Assembly (NCBI RefSeq): GCF_000755285.1
Contig: NZ_BBMK01000005.1
Span: 115,503-179,502, forward strand
DNA length: 64,000 nucleotides
From: Nonlabens ulvanivorans
GTDB taxonomy: Bacteria; Bacteroidota; Bacteroidia; Flavobacteriales; Flavobacteriaceae
Direction: 5' to 3'
In this document: positions 1 to 11,204 of the stretch, piece by piece
Layout: every line of letters starts with the position of its first letter
Position numbering within the stretch: position 1 is the stretch's first letter
Notes under the pieces: model-generated
Seen by the model: the letters and a program-made list of their open reading frames with translations, nothing else
Database searches by the model: none
Told to the model about the DNA's origin: nothing
Made by a program: the position numbers and the translations under genes

Positions 1-983
1 CTAAATCTCTTGAAGCATTAGACTTTAAAACCTCGTTAAAGTGCTTAGGATGTAATCCAAATCCTGGACGGATAGACCTAACATTTTTAGCAGTAAATCT
101 TTCACCTTTTTTAATATCTTCTACAACATATAGAGATCTAGAAAACTCTCGACTTTTAAGTTTTTTATCCGTCATTTCATAATCAATCTTTCCTATAACA
201 GCTTCAGCTTCTCTTACGGCGTTAACCATATCTGTAAACTCCTTTTCATCTAATGAAAATGCGCATCTGCTCCACCTATTTTTTTATCCAAAATGAAGTG
301 CTTTTCAATAACTGTTGCTCCCATTGCTACAGAAACTACTGGAGTTACTATTCCCATTGTGTGGTCTGACAATCCACTTTTGACATTAAATCGTTCTTTA
401 ATATCATTAATAGTCATCAAATTTGCATCTTCAGGAGCGGCAGGATAAGCACTGGTGCATTTTAAAATAGTTATATCGTTATTATTAAATCTTTTACAGG
501 CGGCGATTGCTAATTCTATATCTTCGATTCCAGCAATTCCTGTAGAAATAATCATAGGCTTTCCTTTTGAGGCAGCATACTCGATTAAGGGAATATCTGT
601 TATTTCAAAAGAAGCAATTTTATAAGCTGGAACGTTTAAGGCTTCCAGAAAGTCTACCGCAGAATGATCAAAAGGAGACGAAAAACAATCAATGTCTAAT
701 TCATTAGCTAAATCCATAATAGGTTTATGCCATTCCCAAGGTAACGCGGCATCCTTATAAAGATCATGGAGGTATTGTCCATCCCAATGCGTACCATGAT
801 TTATTTTAAAATCTGGTTTGTGGCTATCTAAAGTAATGGTATCAGCGGTATAAGTTTGTAACTTAATGGCATCAGCTCCAGCCTTTTTGCTGCTCTTACC
901 GTGTCTAAAGCGATTTCTAATTGACCACCATGATTAGCAGATAACTCAGCTATTATATAAGTTAATGAAGATTTATTTAACAT
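1..983 (-). CDS. pseI: Pseudaminic acid synthase (NeuB family), partial, frameshifted
   Basis: Condenses a 6-deoxy-2,4-diacetamido hexose with phosphoenolpyruvate to make the nine-carbon acid pseudaminate. The start ATG at 983 gives an opening with IIAELSANHGG, followed by KAGADAIKLQTY, SSPFD, KIASFE and the SGLSDHTMG and GATVIEKHF blocks of the NeuB family. The C-terminal part after about residue 240 continues towards a SAF-like domain and runs off the window at base 1. Two net one-base losses interrupt the frame, one in the T5 run near 884-888 and one in the A4 run near 256-259; both sides translate to good family sequence. It is the last visible gene of the minus-strand operon, 3 bp after the MaoC-like gene. 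PseI is the best assignment; legionaminate or sialate synthase is possible. Confidence 0.85.
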
Positions 984-986
984 AAA

Positions 987-1395
987 CTACTTAATAAAAT
1001 TTTTATTCTGTATTAATGCTTCTCCTGATACTACAATATTTGATCAAAATCAAAAATCTCAGTTAGAACTAAACTTCTATGCTTTTCAGAAATAATATCT
1101 AAAACCTTAAATTTCGCTATGTAATTTACATCCACAAACATTGGTTTAAGAAATTTTAAATCTTGCTTTAAGTAAATAGTTCCTTCACCTGGAAAGCTCA
1201 TTGCAAAAACTTTTGAAAAAATACTTGCTCCCAAATAACCGTGAATTATTCTCTTACCAAAAATTGAATTAGCAGCAAAATTTTCATCTAAATGTATTGG
1301 GTTTTATCACCTGAAATATCAGCAAATGTATTCACATCATTTTGAGTGTAGCTAAATTCCTCAGTAAACTCACTACCTATTATAAAATTATCCAT
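987..1395 (-). CDS. MaoC-like hotdog-fold dehydratase, frameshifted
   Basis: A single hotdog-fold protein of about 136 residues resembling R-specific enoyl-CoA hydratases. After the ATG at 1395 the product shows the MaoC signature: a DVNTFADISGD stretch, then NPIHLDENFA and IIHGYLGAS. These hold the Asp and His normally used for hydration. Two one-base losses, in the T4 run near 1302-1305 and the T3 run near 1039-1041, split it. Its start overlaps the end of the pseH-like gene by 8 bp, so it belongs to the nonulosonate operon. MaoC proteins are not part of the standard pseudaminate route; a role in supplying or modifying an acyl group (for example a hydroxybutyryl N-substituent) is my inference. 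Confidence 0.75.
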
Positions 1396-1929
1396 AAATT
1401 CTTGTTTTTAACAATTCCTTTGTTGTTTCCCATTCCTTTTTAAGCATAGCAAGACCAATTACATTTTGCCAGTCTTTATTTTTAAAACAATGTTCTCGAT
1501 AAAATGCTTCTCTTCTAAAGCCAAACTTCTCGTGCATTTTAATTACATTATTGTTAAACTCAAAAACTTCACATCTAAGTTTATTTAGACTCAATTCATC
1601 AAAAACATAGCTTAACACATTATATTCAACCTTTGCGCCAATTCCTGCTCCTCGTACACTTGTATCTCCTAAATAAAAAGCCCAATAACAACTACTCAAA
1701 TTATTATCAATATTCGTCAAACTTGCCAATCCTAGATCTTTCCCATCAAATTCAATTATCCAATATTGACTTGATTTATCATCCTGATACTATCAAACCA
1801 TTTTGACTGTTGCTCAGCAGTAATCGTCGACTCTGTATACATATAACTAGAGACTTCTGTTGAATTTCTCCAAGTTCTAACAAGTTCTAATTTGTCCTCG
1901 GTAAGTGGAATTAGTTTAATATCCTTCAT
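1388..1929 (-). CDS. pseH: GNAT N-acetyltransferase, PseH-like, frameshifted
   Basis: A GNAT acetyltransferase of about 180 residues. PseH acetylates the 4-amino group of the pseC product with acetyl-CoA. The N-terminus has the WRNS plus V-S-x-Y-M-Y pattern typical of PseH-like proteins acting on nucleotide-linked amino sugars. The acetyl-CoA loop is seen around DTSVRGAGIGAKVEY, and the C-terminal EHCFKNKDWQNVI block is family-like. A net one-base loss in the CC pair near 1783 breaks the frame between TWRNS and the core. It overlaps both neighbours (14 bp with the upstream GNAT gene, 8 bp with the MaoC-like gene), consistent with translational coupling. The PseH call rests on motifs and operon context. 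Confidence 0.72.
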
Positions 1930-2482
1930 TTCTATTAAATTTTGCGTGAATAATTACGTCTATAAAATTATCATTAAAAAGACAATGTTCTTTTAATATT
2001 GCTTCTTGCTCAAAAAAAGCATTCTCTAAAACCTTATAAATTAAAGGCCGCAAATTAAAAGCAAAAGAATGTAATTTATGAAATTTTAATTTTTGGAAAG
2101 CTACTATTTCAATCAAATACAAAAATTCACTCCAATTTTTCTCAAAAAAGTGTTCTTCTAATTCAGTATTCATAATAAACGAAATTTCAGCGTTCTTATC
2201 AATCCAGTTAATATGAACTAAACCACCATAACCAATGCAAATGTCATTTTTTAAAAATGAAAACAATAATTGATTAGGTTTATCTTGCACAAATAATTTT
2301 GAGACCACATTTTTAAAATATGAATCTTGACTTTGTTTGGTAAGTTTTTCACTCTGTCGTAAATGATACATCTGTTCATTGCGCCATTTCATAATATCCA
2401 TACGATCCTCAAATCTTATGGGTACTATACTATATTCTCCCTTGGAAAAAAGTTGTTGACCAAGTACTTTATAACTATTCAT
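1916..2482 (-). CDS. GNAT-family acetyltransferase, unknown substrate
   Basis: A 188-residue intact protein with a GNAT-like organisation: a WRNEQMYHLRQS segment near the N-terminus, an ICIGYGGLVHINW strand, then NAEISFIM and a long helix FQKLKFHKLHSFAFN. These match the ribosomal-protein/amino-sugar acetyltransferase type. The pyrophosphate-binding loop (Q/RxxGxG/A) is poorly conserved here, so activity may differ or the fold may be used otherwise. It starts 8 bp inside the end of the SpsF-like gene and is followed by a second GNAT gene. A second acyltransferase suggests an extra or different acyl group on the sugar; this is inference. Confidence 0.65.
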   Translation of the reverse strand: MNSYKVLGQQLFSKGEYSIVPIRFEDRMDIMKWRNEQMYHLRQSEKLTKQSQDSYFKNVVSKLFVQDKPNQLLFSFLKNDICIGYGGLVHINWIDKNAEISFIMNTELEEHFFEKNWSEFLYLIEIVAFQKLKFHKLHSFAFNLRPLIYKVLENAFFEQEAILKEHCLFNDNFIDVIIHAKFNRNEGY

Positions 2483-3235
2483 TCGAAAGGTTTCTTATTT
2501 GGACTTGACTTACATTCTGGTTAATATGAGTCAAACCTTCATTCTGTGTCATCAAGGATATAATTTCTTTAATACTTAAGTTCTGAGCAGAATATTCACA
2601 TATTAATTTCTGTAAAAGATTAAAATCTTCATTAGTATCTATAGTCAATCTCAAATGGTGAGAATCAAAACCTGAGTTCAAAATATACTGATCAATATCT
2701 CCAGGTAAATTTGAACCATAAAAGGCGTTACATGTTCAAATTCTTCCGGACTTTTTGCTTTTTTAAACGCTTTTTCTAAAAGTTCAAAAGAAAACATCTC
2801 AAATGAGGTACCCAATGGTAGTCCTTTATTCAATCCTTCAGCAAAATAATAATTATTAGATTTAGGATGAAAATTCTTAATCTGATTTTTAATAAAAACA
2901 CCATCAATGAGAGGATTATCGCCTGTTATTCTTATAATGTGCTGAGCTCCATAATATAAAGCAGTGTCATAGAATCTTTTTAAAACGTTAAGGGTATCTC
3001 CTTCAAAGGTTTGAACACCTAAAGATTGAACATATTTGATTAACTCTTTATTCTGACCATTATCGGGAGTAGCTACGACTATTTTTAATTGAGACTCTTG
3101 TAATCGTTTAATTTGATAACCAATTAGAGGTATCCCATTAATTCTCTCCATCACCTTTCCAGGAAGTCGGGTACTCCCCCCCATCCTCGCTTGAATAATT
3201 ATAACAGGATCTATTTTATTTATTTTATCGTCCAT
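2475..3235 (-). CDS. SpsF-like cytidylyltransferase (CMP-sugar synthetase type), frameshifted
   Basis: Nucleotidyltransferase of the acylneuraminate cytidylyltransferase family. The N-terminus shows IIIQARMGG, STRLPGKVM and GIPLIGYQI, the CTP-binding signature of SpsF/PseF-type enzymes, then IRITGDNPLIDG with metal-binding Asp. The C-terminal part LRLTIDTNEDF is also family-typical. A net one-base loss in the CC pair near 2716 splits the gene; MGSNLPGDID continues in the other frame. In pseudaminate operons this slot is PseF, which activates the acid with CTP. The sequence looks closer to the SpsF group, so the precise substrate is uncertain. It overlaps the SDR gene upstream by 16 bp. Confidence 0.75.
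3176..3182 (-). repeat. G7 tract, SpsF-like gene
   Basis: Coding strand ATG GGG GGG (Met-Gly-Gly) of IQARMGG. Confidence 0.95.
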
Positions 3236-4004
3236 CCTCCATCTATTATAAAGTTCTGACCAGTAACATAATTTGCCGCGTCAGAAACTAGAAAAGTAAA
3301 AATACCAGCAAGATCTTCAGGGAATCCTATTCTACCTAAAACTGTTTTCTTTTTTAATTCCTCAACAAAGTTTAGATTTTCTTGAACTCCTAAAGAAGGA
3401 AACGGACCAGGAGTAACTGTGTTTACATTAATATTATAACCGCCTAAATAACTAGCATAATATTTAGTTAACTGAATCACGCCAGCTTTTGCAGCACCAT
3501 AATGTGGTGGATTTAAAAACTGAGGACAATCCTTATAAATACTAAAATCTGGTGCCAACACTCCATACATTGATGACACATTTATTATTTTACCATAATT
3601 CTGCTCCTTAAAAACGGTATAATTGATTTGATACATCTGAAAACTGAATTTAGAGTACCATCTATTCCGTAATTAAAATCCTCAGAGCTCATTAACTCAG
3701 GTGAGTTACCTTTTAAATAAACAGCATTATTAATTAATCCGTCAATTTTACCATATTGCTTTTGAACTTGAGTCAGACCATCTATAATACTTTGCTCTAT
3801 AGAGATATCCATTTCTTGAAAGGCAACATTAACATTATCAGAAAAAACTTTTTCAAATTTTTCCTTAGATCGAGCAGCAATTATAACGGTTGCGTTATAA
3901 TGTACGAGATGGTTAACTATTCCACTACCTAGGTATCCATATCCACCGGTTATCACAATAACTTTATTAGTTAAATCAAAAGTTTTTATCATTTTTTGGG
4001 CCAT
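3220..4004 (-). CDS. Short-chain dehydrogenase/reductase, frameshifted
   Basis: Classical SDR of about 260 residues. The Rossmann nucleotide-binding motif is seen as VIVITGGYGYLGSGI near residue 15; NNAVYLKG follows, then INVSSMYGV and the catalytic YGAAKAG (Tyr-x-x-x-Lys). The C-terminal NVTPGPFPS and NYVTGQNFIIDGGWT blocks are standard. The frame is broken by the loss of one T in a run near 3610-3614; the two halves join at IPFFKEQNYGK. It sits between the aldo/keto reductase gene (16 bp overlap) and the SpsF-like gene (16 bp overlap). The SDR and reductase pair is absent from the textbook PseB-C-H-G-I-F pathway and may alter a hydroxyl or keto group of the sugar. Confidence 0.8.
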
Positions 4005-4822
4005 AACGCTGGGTTTAAAATTTTTTCTGACAATACAATGTCTAAATCTTTAATCTGAACATTATAATCCAATTCACTTATATTTTGTGATAGTTGTTCT
4101 TTGGATTGAACCCCCTATTACTACCTTATCTATAAAATCTTGCTGTAACACATAATTTAATAAATACTGTGCTAATTGATTGGAGTGCGTATTTTGTAAT
4201 TCAGAAATCACTGGGATTGCTTCTTCTAAACCTTGCAATTCTTCAGTATTCATAAAAAAAAGACCTTGTAAGAACGTTGAACGACTATGTATCTCAACAC
4301 CTTGTTTACTTAATTTTTTACAAAGTTTTTTAAATCTATTATCGAGCAAATTAAATGGCACTTGAATTAAGTCAGGAAAAAAACCTTTTCCGTTGGCTCT
4401 TTCAAACTCACTCACACTTTGTAAGGAGTAACCTATTTTTTCAACTTGTCCTGTTTTTTTAGATGTTTTAAAAAAGACCAAGTCTTAACATCAATAGAGT
4501 CAGCGCGATGAGCTAGGTATCCGTATACAGATTTTGACTTGAGTTTAGTTAATGAATCCTGAAAACTGCTCTCGATACCTTTTTCAACCTCCTGAGGTAA
4601 AAATTTAGTAATTACTTTAAAATCACTAATTCCGTAATTACCTAAAACTAATTCTGAATCTCCGTAAGCTGATGCTGTGTCTAACGTTGTAATCTCATTT
4701 GCTAATGCGAAGTCTAGTATTTGCTTAACCACATGTTGATCTGGCTTACCTAATTTATTGGAAATGCCATAATCGATACCAAATTGTACAGTACCAAGAG
4801 CAATTTTTGATAAATTACTCAT
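3989..4822 (-). CDS. Aldo/keto reductase, frameshifted
   Basis: NADPH-dependent aldo/keto reductase, about 278 residues. It opens with IALGTVQFGIDYGISN and has TLDTASAYGDSE (catalytic Asp and Tyr), GYLAHRAD where the catalytic His lies, and IQVPFNLLDNR. One A is missing from a run near 4454-4460. The C5 run at 4112-4116 appears to have one extra base, because only a frame change there restores KVVIGVQSKEQL, the usual C-terminal cofactor-binding segment, running on to the stop at 3989. It overlaps pseC by 8 bp upstream. A sugar-modifying role in the nonulosonate operon is inferred from position. Confidence 0.78.
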
Positions 4823-6014
4823 TATAATAGGAATCTATCTTATCAATCACAAACTTTTGTTCATCGTCTGTTAGAGTAGGAAACATAGGCAAGCTTATAC
4901 ATTGTGCATAATAAGCCTCAGCTAGAGGTAAATCACCTTCTTTCCATCCTAACTCTCTATAATATGGCATTAGGTGACAAGGGATATAATGTATTTGAGC
5001 ATAGATACTATGTTCTCTCAAGTAGTTATACAGCCCTAATCGATCATTTACCTCAATCACATATAAATGATATGCATGCCCTTCAATTACACCACTTTGA
5101 CCATGAATATAGCTCTTTACTTCAAAAGCTTTAAAATATTGCTGCGCTATCTGGATTCTTCTCTCTATACCGCTGTTTGCTCTTAACAGCTGGCTGGAAC
5201 CTAATGCTGCCTGAAAATCAGTAATTCTATAGTTGTATCCTAACATTTGCATTTCCATATACCAAGCAGGATATTGTTCTGTACTCGCGTTCGCGGAAGC
5301 AAACTCCACACTATTAGTATATAAGTCATCGTCCTTTACTATTCCATGAGTTCTAAGTGCTAGAAGCTTTTGATAAAGTGACTCGTCATTGGTAGTTATC
5401 ATTCCTCCTTCACCACATGCAATATGCTTTACAGGATGAAATGAGAATATGGCCAAGTCTGCAAAATTGCCATTACCACAATGTTGTTTCACTCCATTAG
5501 AGTCTACAAAGAAGCCACCCGGTGAATGACAACTATCTTCTATAATCCAAAGACCAAACTCATCAGCAAGCGCCCTGAAAGCTTCTAGATCTACAGCACG
5601 TCCTGCAAAATCTACTGGAACTATACCTTGATAGGTTCCTTTAGGAGACTTTTCTAATAAAGATCGCACTGCATTAATATCCAACAAATAAGTTTCTGGA
5701 TCAATATCTGCAAAAACAACATCACCTCCACAATACCTAATACAATTTGCTGAGGCTGCAAAAGTAAGAGGTGTTGTAATAACCTTATCTCCTAGCTTCA
5801 CACCTAAGGCTAGTGCATTCAAATGTAATGCTGCTGTACCATTTGATACTGCAACAGCGTACTTAGAACCTACATAAGTAGCAAACTCCTCTTCAAATTT
5901 TTTAATTCGTGGACCTTGAGTTAAATAATCAGCCTTCAGTGCCTCAGTAACTGCAAGTATATCTTCTTCTGTAATATTCTGTCTACCGTAAGGGATTGCC
6001 TTTGACATATTCAA
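4815..6014 (-). CDS. pseC: PLP-dependent UDP-4-amino-sugar aminotransferase (PseC)
   Basis: A DegT/DnrJ/EryC1 family aminotransferase of 399 residues. It transfers an amino group from glutamate to the 4-keto sugar made by PseB. The sequence has IPYGRQNITEEDI at the start, VAVSNGTAALHL for cofactor phosphate binding, IIEDSCHSPGG with the PLP-contacting Asp, and FSFHPVKHIACGEGG, in which the Lys would form the Schiff base. The C-terminal IHYIPCHLMPYY and LPLFPTLTDDEQ-type region is standard. The frame is intact. It lies 3 bp after pseB, the usual PseB-PseC pairing. A degenerate copy of the CGCTTTCGCGAAAGCG palindrome may lie at about 5285-5300 (EFASANAS). Confidence 0.9.
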   Translation of the reverse strand: MNMSKAIPYGRQNITEEDILAVTEALKADYLTQGPRIKKFEEEFATYVGSKYAVAVSNGTAALHLNALALGVKLGDKVITTPLTFAASANCIRYCGGDVVFADIDPETYLLDINAVRSLLEKSPKGTYQGIVPVDFAGRAVDLEAFRALADEFGLWIIEDSCHSPGGFFVDSNGVKQHCGNGNFADLAIFSFHPVKHIACGEGGMITTNDESLYQKLLALRTHGIVKDDDLYTNSVEFASANASTEQYPAWYMEMQMLGYNYRITDFQAALGSSQLLRANSGIERRIQIAQQYFKAFEVKSYIHGQSGVIEGHAYHLYVIEVNDRLGLYNYLREHSIYAQIHYIPCHLMPYYRELGWKEGDLPLAEAYYAQCISLPMFPTLTDDEQKFVIDKIDSYYNE

Positions 6015-6017
6015 TAA

Positions 6018-7048
<1,031 letters not shown>

Positions 7049-7107
7049 TTAATAATTTCAAATTAATTCGAAATAATAAAATTAATTGGTTATTGAGTAA
7101 CCGAATG

Positions 7108-7115
7108 CAAATATA
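7108..7115 (-). promoter_or_regulatory. Bacteroidota -7 element upstream of pseB
   Basis: On the minus strand the octamer is TATATTTG, an exact match to the Bacteroidota TAnnTTTG -7 consensus, about 72 bp before the pseB start. No clear -33 TTG is seen at the right distance. It is the best candidate promoter for the pse operon. Confidence 0.5.
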
Positions 7116-7253
7116 GTAAGATTTAGCTTTCCTTTAAGATACCATTGGGAAAGTATACGTTTATAGAAATACTAATAAAGCTCTATTGTTAATCTTTAAT
7201 AAATTAAGGTCAAAAAGCCATAAATAATACCACCCTTAACAACCTGTTTTAAT

Positions 7254-8649
7254 TTATCCTTTACCAATTGTATATACATTAAAACCTATCTCCTTCATTT
7301 TGTCAGGATCTAACACCATTCTACCATCAAATAAGAAAGCAGGTTTAAGCATATCGGCATAAATCTGATTCCAATCATACGTCTTAAACTCATCCCATTC
7401 TGTTAGAACTACCGCTGCGTGAGAATCTGCAAAAGCAAACATAGGATCTTTAACTACAGTCACTAACTCTCTATTTTCTTTATCAGTTCTAGTATTCAAA
7501 TACTCAAGATCTGCAAAGATTCGTTCAGCACTTACCTTAGGATCAAATATTACGACCTCTGCCTGCTCACTCAAAAGATAATCGACTACATAAATTGCAG
7601 CAGACTCTCTTGTATCGTTAGTATCTTTCTTAAATGCCCATCCTAGAATTACAATTTTTTTACCAGAAACCGTATTGAATAAGGTCTCTACTATTTTCTT
7701 AGCAAAACGTCTTTTTTGATGATCGTTCATGATAATTACTTGTTCCCAGTAATCTGCTACTTCATGAAGACCGTAGGATTGCGCTATATAGACTAAATTT
7801 AGAATATCCTTTTGAAAACAAGAACCTCCAAAACCTACAGAAGCCTTTAAAAACTTGGACCCAATCCTACTATCGGCTCCAATGGCTCGGGCAACCTCAC
7901 CAACATCGGCTTCAGTAACCTCACATAATTCAGAAATCGCATTGATACTGCTCACTCTTTGCGCTAAAAAGGCATTTGCAGTTAACTTAGATAGCTCAGA
8001 AGACCAAACATTAGTAGTTAAAATTTGCTCAAGTGGCACCCAGTTCGCATATAATTCAACGAGGGCTTTTTGAGCTAATTTCCCACGCTCACTAATCTCT
8101 CCTCCTATTAAAACTCTATCTGGATTCAATAAATCAGCAATAGCAGTTCCTTCTGCAAGAAACTCTGGATTTGAAAGAATATCAAAATTTACTCCATTAC
8201 CCGTATTTTCAAGTATTCGCTTTAAAGCTTCAGCTGTGCGTACCGGCAAGGTAGATTTTTCAACAATAATTTTATCAGTGGTAGCCACCGCAGCAATCTG
8301 TCGTGCACATAACTCAATATACTTCAAATCTGCAGCCATCCCTTTACCAACCCATAGGTTTGGTAGGTGTATTAACAGATATAAAAATCATATCTGCAGC
8401 CTGTATAGCCTTATCTACCTCTGTAGAAAAAAATAAGTTTTTCCCTCTAGTTTGAGCTACTAGTTCAGATAATCCAGGTTCATATATCGGAATATTATCC
8501 ACATTAAGATCATTCCAAGCAGCAATTCTTTCGGCATTGATATCGACTACATTAACTTCTATATGCGGACATTTTGCAGCAATCATGGTCATTGTAGGTC
8601 CACCCACATATCCTGCTCCGATACAGCAAATATTCTTTATTACTTTCAT
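7254..8649 (-). CDS. ugd: UDP-glucose 6-dehydrogenase, frameshifted
   Basis: Oxidises UDP-glucose to UDP-glucuronate with NAD, feeding surface polysaccharide. It starts with [14 protein letters not shown], the NAD-binding fold of the eukaryote-like UGD subgroup, then [10 protein letters not shown] and ISVNTPTKP. The rest continues from [10 protein letters not shown] through [20 protein letters not shown], the [11 protein letters not shown] catalytic Cys block and [13 protein letters not shown]. Between them, near 8344-8358, the frame shifts by a net two missing (or one extra) bases; the run [11 protein letters not shown] suggests two small homopolymer losses. Its ATG at 8649 directly abuts the stop of the upstream dehydrogenase at 8650, so the two are co-transcribed. 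Confidence 0.87.
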
Positions 8650-9927
8650 TTACAATCTTTTATCAGCTTTATCTCCAAGAATACCTTTTACATCATAAAT
8701 AGCAACCTTATCATTTGAAATAGCTTCAAGATCTAATTCTAAAAATTCTTTATGAGAAACAGCTAGCACAATAGAATCAAACTTTTCACTACCTAGCGCT
8801 CTAAGGTTTCGCACACCATACTCATGCTCTACTTCATCAGGATTTGCCAATGGATCAAATATGGTCACGTTAATACCAAACTCTTTTAGATTAGACACCA
8901 CGTCTATAACTTTAGTATTCCTAACATCAGGACAGTTCTCTTTAAAGGTAATCCCTAACATAAGTAAGTTTGAATTTTTTACAGTTATATCCTTTGACAG
9001 CATCAATTTAACTACTTCTCCAGCAACATAACTTCCCATCCCATCATTCATGCGTCTACCAGCCAGTATAATTTCTGGATGATACCCTACTTCTTGAGCC
9101 TTTTGTGCCAAATAATAAGGATCGACTCCTATACAATGTCCTCCTACCAAACCTGGTGAAAACGGAAGGAAATTCCATTTTGTACTTGCTGCAGCAAGCA
9201 CGTCACTTGTATTAATTTCTAGTCTATTAAAAATTTTTGCAAGCTCATTCACAAAAGCAATATTAATATCACGCTGTGAATTCTCTATTACCTTTGCCGC
9301 TTCAGCAACTTTTATGGTAGGTGCCAGATGGGTTCCTGCAGTTATCACATCATTATAAAGTTGATCTACTACTTTACCTATCTCAGGAGTACTACCAGAG
9401 GTCACCTTAAGAATTTTTTCTACCGTATGCTTTTTATCTCCTGGATTGATACGTTCAGGAGAGTAGCCTACATAAAAATCCTTATTAAAAATAAGACCAC
9501 TAATCTTTTCTAAGACAGGAACACATTCTTCTTCAGTAGCGCCAGGATAAACAGTAGATTCATAGACAACAATATCTCCTTTTTTCAATACCCTACCTAC
9601 TGTCTCACTAGCTTTATATAAAGGAGTTAGAATAGGACGATTATTCTTATCTACTGGTGTAGGTACAGTTACTATATAAATATTAGAGTCTTCTATATCA
9701 TCACTTTCAGTAGTACAAAATAAACCATTTTCATCATTTTGTGATGTCTTTAATACTGCAGTTAGCACATCATTCTCCACTTCTAGGGTACTATCTACGC
9801 CAGTATTTAATTCTTCTACTCGTGGTTTATTAATATCAAAACCTACTACATTATATTTTGTAGCAAATAGTCGTGCAAGAGGCAATCCTACATAACCTAA
9901 ACCTATTACTGTTATTTTCTTATTCAT
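8650..9927 (-). CDS. UDP-N-acetyl-hexosamine 6-dehydrogenase (TviB/WbpO type)
   Basis: A nucleotide-sugar dehydrogenase of 425 residues that oxidises C6 of a UDP-N-acetylhexosamine to the uronic acid. It has ITVIGLGYVGLPLA at the N-terminus, TVPTPVDKNNRPI, YESTVYPGATEEECVP, YSPERINPGDKKH and the catalytic Cys in VGGHCIGVDPYYLA. The central NSQRDINIAFVNELA segment matches the TviB/WbpO group rather than UGD. The frame is intact. Together with the 4-epimerase gene just upstream it would yield UDP-GalNAcA-type residues, as in Vi-antigen and related capsules. Whether the substrate is GlcNAc or GalNAc cannot be read from the sequence. Confidence 0.87.
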   Translation of the reverse strand: MNKKITVIGLGYVGLPLARLFATKYNVVGFDINKPRVEELNTGVDSTLEVENDVLTAVLKTSQNDENGLFCTTESDDIEDSNIYIVTVPTPVDKNNRPILTPLYKASETVGRVLKKGDIVVYESTVYPGATEEECVPVLEKISGLIFNKDFYVGYSPERINPGDKKHTVEKILKVTSGSTPEIGKVVDQLYNDVITAGTHLAPTIKVAEAAKVIENSQRDINIAFVNELAKIFNRLEINTSDVLAAASTKWNFLPFSPGLVGGHCIGVDPYYLAQKAQEVGYHPEIILAGRRMNDGMGSYVAGEVVKLMLSKDITVKNSNLLMLGITFKENCPDVRNTKVIDVVSNLKEFGINVTIFDPLANPDEVEHEYGVRNLRALGSEKFDSIVLAVSHKEFLELDLEAISNDKVAIYDVKGILGDKADKRL

Positions 9928-9953
9928 ATTTAATGAAGATTGTTGATGTTATT

Positions 9954-9969
9954 ACGTTTCGCGAAGCGT
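9954..9969. repeat. Palindrome copy 1 (variant), intergenic
   Basis: ACGTTTCGCGAAGCGT, a diverged copy of the CGCTTTCGCGAAAGCG repeat, in the 51 bp gap between the epimerase stop and the dehydrogenase start. Confidence 0.7.
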
Positions 9970-9978
9970 TATTAGTTG

Positions 9979-10955
9979 TTACAAATTAGCCCAATACCAT
10001 TCTACAGCTTCATCGAGACCAGCTTTGAGATCAAACTTTGGATTGTAATTTAAAAGACTTTTTGCTTTATCAATTGAAGCAAGGGAATGAGGTACATCTC
10101 CTGCTCTAAGTGGTCCATAAACCGTTTTAACATTTAAAATTTCAGAGTCATACTTTGATAAAGACTGTTTCAATAAATCTACTAATAGATTTAAATCTGT
10201 ACGATCACCAAACGCTACATTAAACACTGTGTTTATAGCATCTGGGTGAGTTGCAAGCATCGCTTTTTCATTAGCCTGTATTACATTATCTATATAGGTA
10301 AAATCTCTTGAATAGGTTCCATCACCATTAATAGTTGGTGATTGCTTACTCATCAACTGTTTGGTAAACAATGGAATCACAGCCGCATAAGCACCATTAG
10401 GATCTTGTTTACGACCAAATACATTGAAGTATCTGAGTCCAATTGTGTTTAAACCATAAGTCTTATAGAAAACATCAGCATATAACTCATTAACATACTT
10501 AGTAATGGCATACGGGGGGGAAAGAGGTTTTCCTATGACATCCTCTACTTTAGGTAATGCTTTGGAATCTCCATAAGTGGATGAACTTGCTGCATAGACC
10601 ATTTTTTTTACTCCGGCTTCTTTACAAGCTACGAGCATATTTAAAAAACCTCCAACATTAACATCATTAGAAGTAATAGGGTCTTTAATGGAACGTGGAA
10701 CACTACCTAACGCTGCTTGATGAAGCACAAATTCCGTACCGTCCACTACAGACCGGCAGGTTTCAATATCTCTAATATCACCTTCAACAAAACGAAAATT
10801 ATTTTTATTCTGTAAGTGAGAAATATTAATTAAATGACCAGTGGATAAATTATCTAATGCTATAACATCATATTCTTTTTCTACAAAATATTCACATAAG
10901 TTACTTCCTATAAAACCGGCAGCGCAGTAATTAATATCTTAGTGTTTTTCGTCAA
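9979..10955 (-). CDS. NAD-dependent UDP-N-acetylhexosamine 4-epimerase (TviC/WbpP type), frameshifted
   Basis: Extended SDR sugar epimerase of about 325 residues. The nucleotide-binding ITGAAGFIGSNLCE is recovered only if one missing G is restored near 10918, in the stretch coding for TGAAG. Downstream the frame is intact: FVEGDIRD, VLHQAALGSVPRS, the YAASSSTYGDS active-site region, YAITKYVNE (catalytic Tyr-x-x-x-Lys) and GLRYFNVFGRKQDPNGAYAAVIP. These are typical of TviC/WbpP enzymes acting on N-acetylated UDP-sugars. No ATG precedes the coding part; TTG at 10955 is the likely start. It is the first gene of the dehydrogenase operon. A C7 tract in the coding strand lies at Ser-Pro-Pro (10514). 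Confidence 0.82.
10514..10520 (+). repeat. G7 tract on the template strand, 4-epimerase gene
   Basis: Coding strand TCC CCC CCG (Ser-Pro-Pro). Confidence 0.95.
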
Positions 10956-11011
10956 TTAATTTATTTTAAACTGTTAAATAATCATCTAGGACAAAATACC
11001 TAAATAAAATG

Positions 11012-11038
11012 CAAATGTAATAATATTTACTTGTTCAA
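11012..11038 (-). promoter_or_regulatory. Promoter of the epimerase/dehydrogenase operon
   Basis: On the minus strand, TTG followed by 16 bases and TACATTTG matches the Bacteroidota -33/-7 pattern. It lies about 57 bp before the TTG start and faces the divergent ompA promoter. Confidence 0.6.
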
Positions 11039-11152
11039 TTTTCTTTTACAATTGAACTATAAATTAACAGAAATAAATATTCTTATCAAGTAAAATGTAA
11101 AAAATGATATGTAATTCAACTTGATAGGTTAAAAAAAAATAAAAATTACTAG

Positions 11153-11179
11153 TTGCCTAATACAATATTTATATATTTG
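11153..11179 (+). promoter_or_regulatory. Promoter of the OmpA-family gene
   Basis: TTG, 16 bases, then TATATTTG; an exact -7 match ending 25 bp before the ATG at 11205. This position favours that ATG over the upstream in-frame codon at 11184. Confidence 0.65.
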
Positions 11180-11204
11180 CCAGTTGAAAGCAAGAATAAA
11201 TCTT

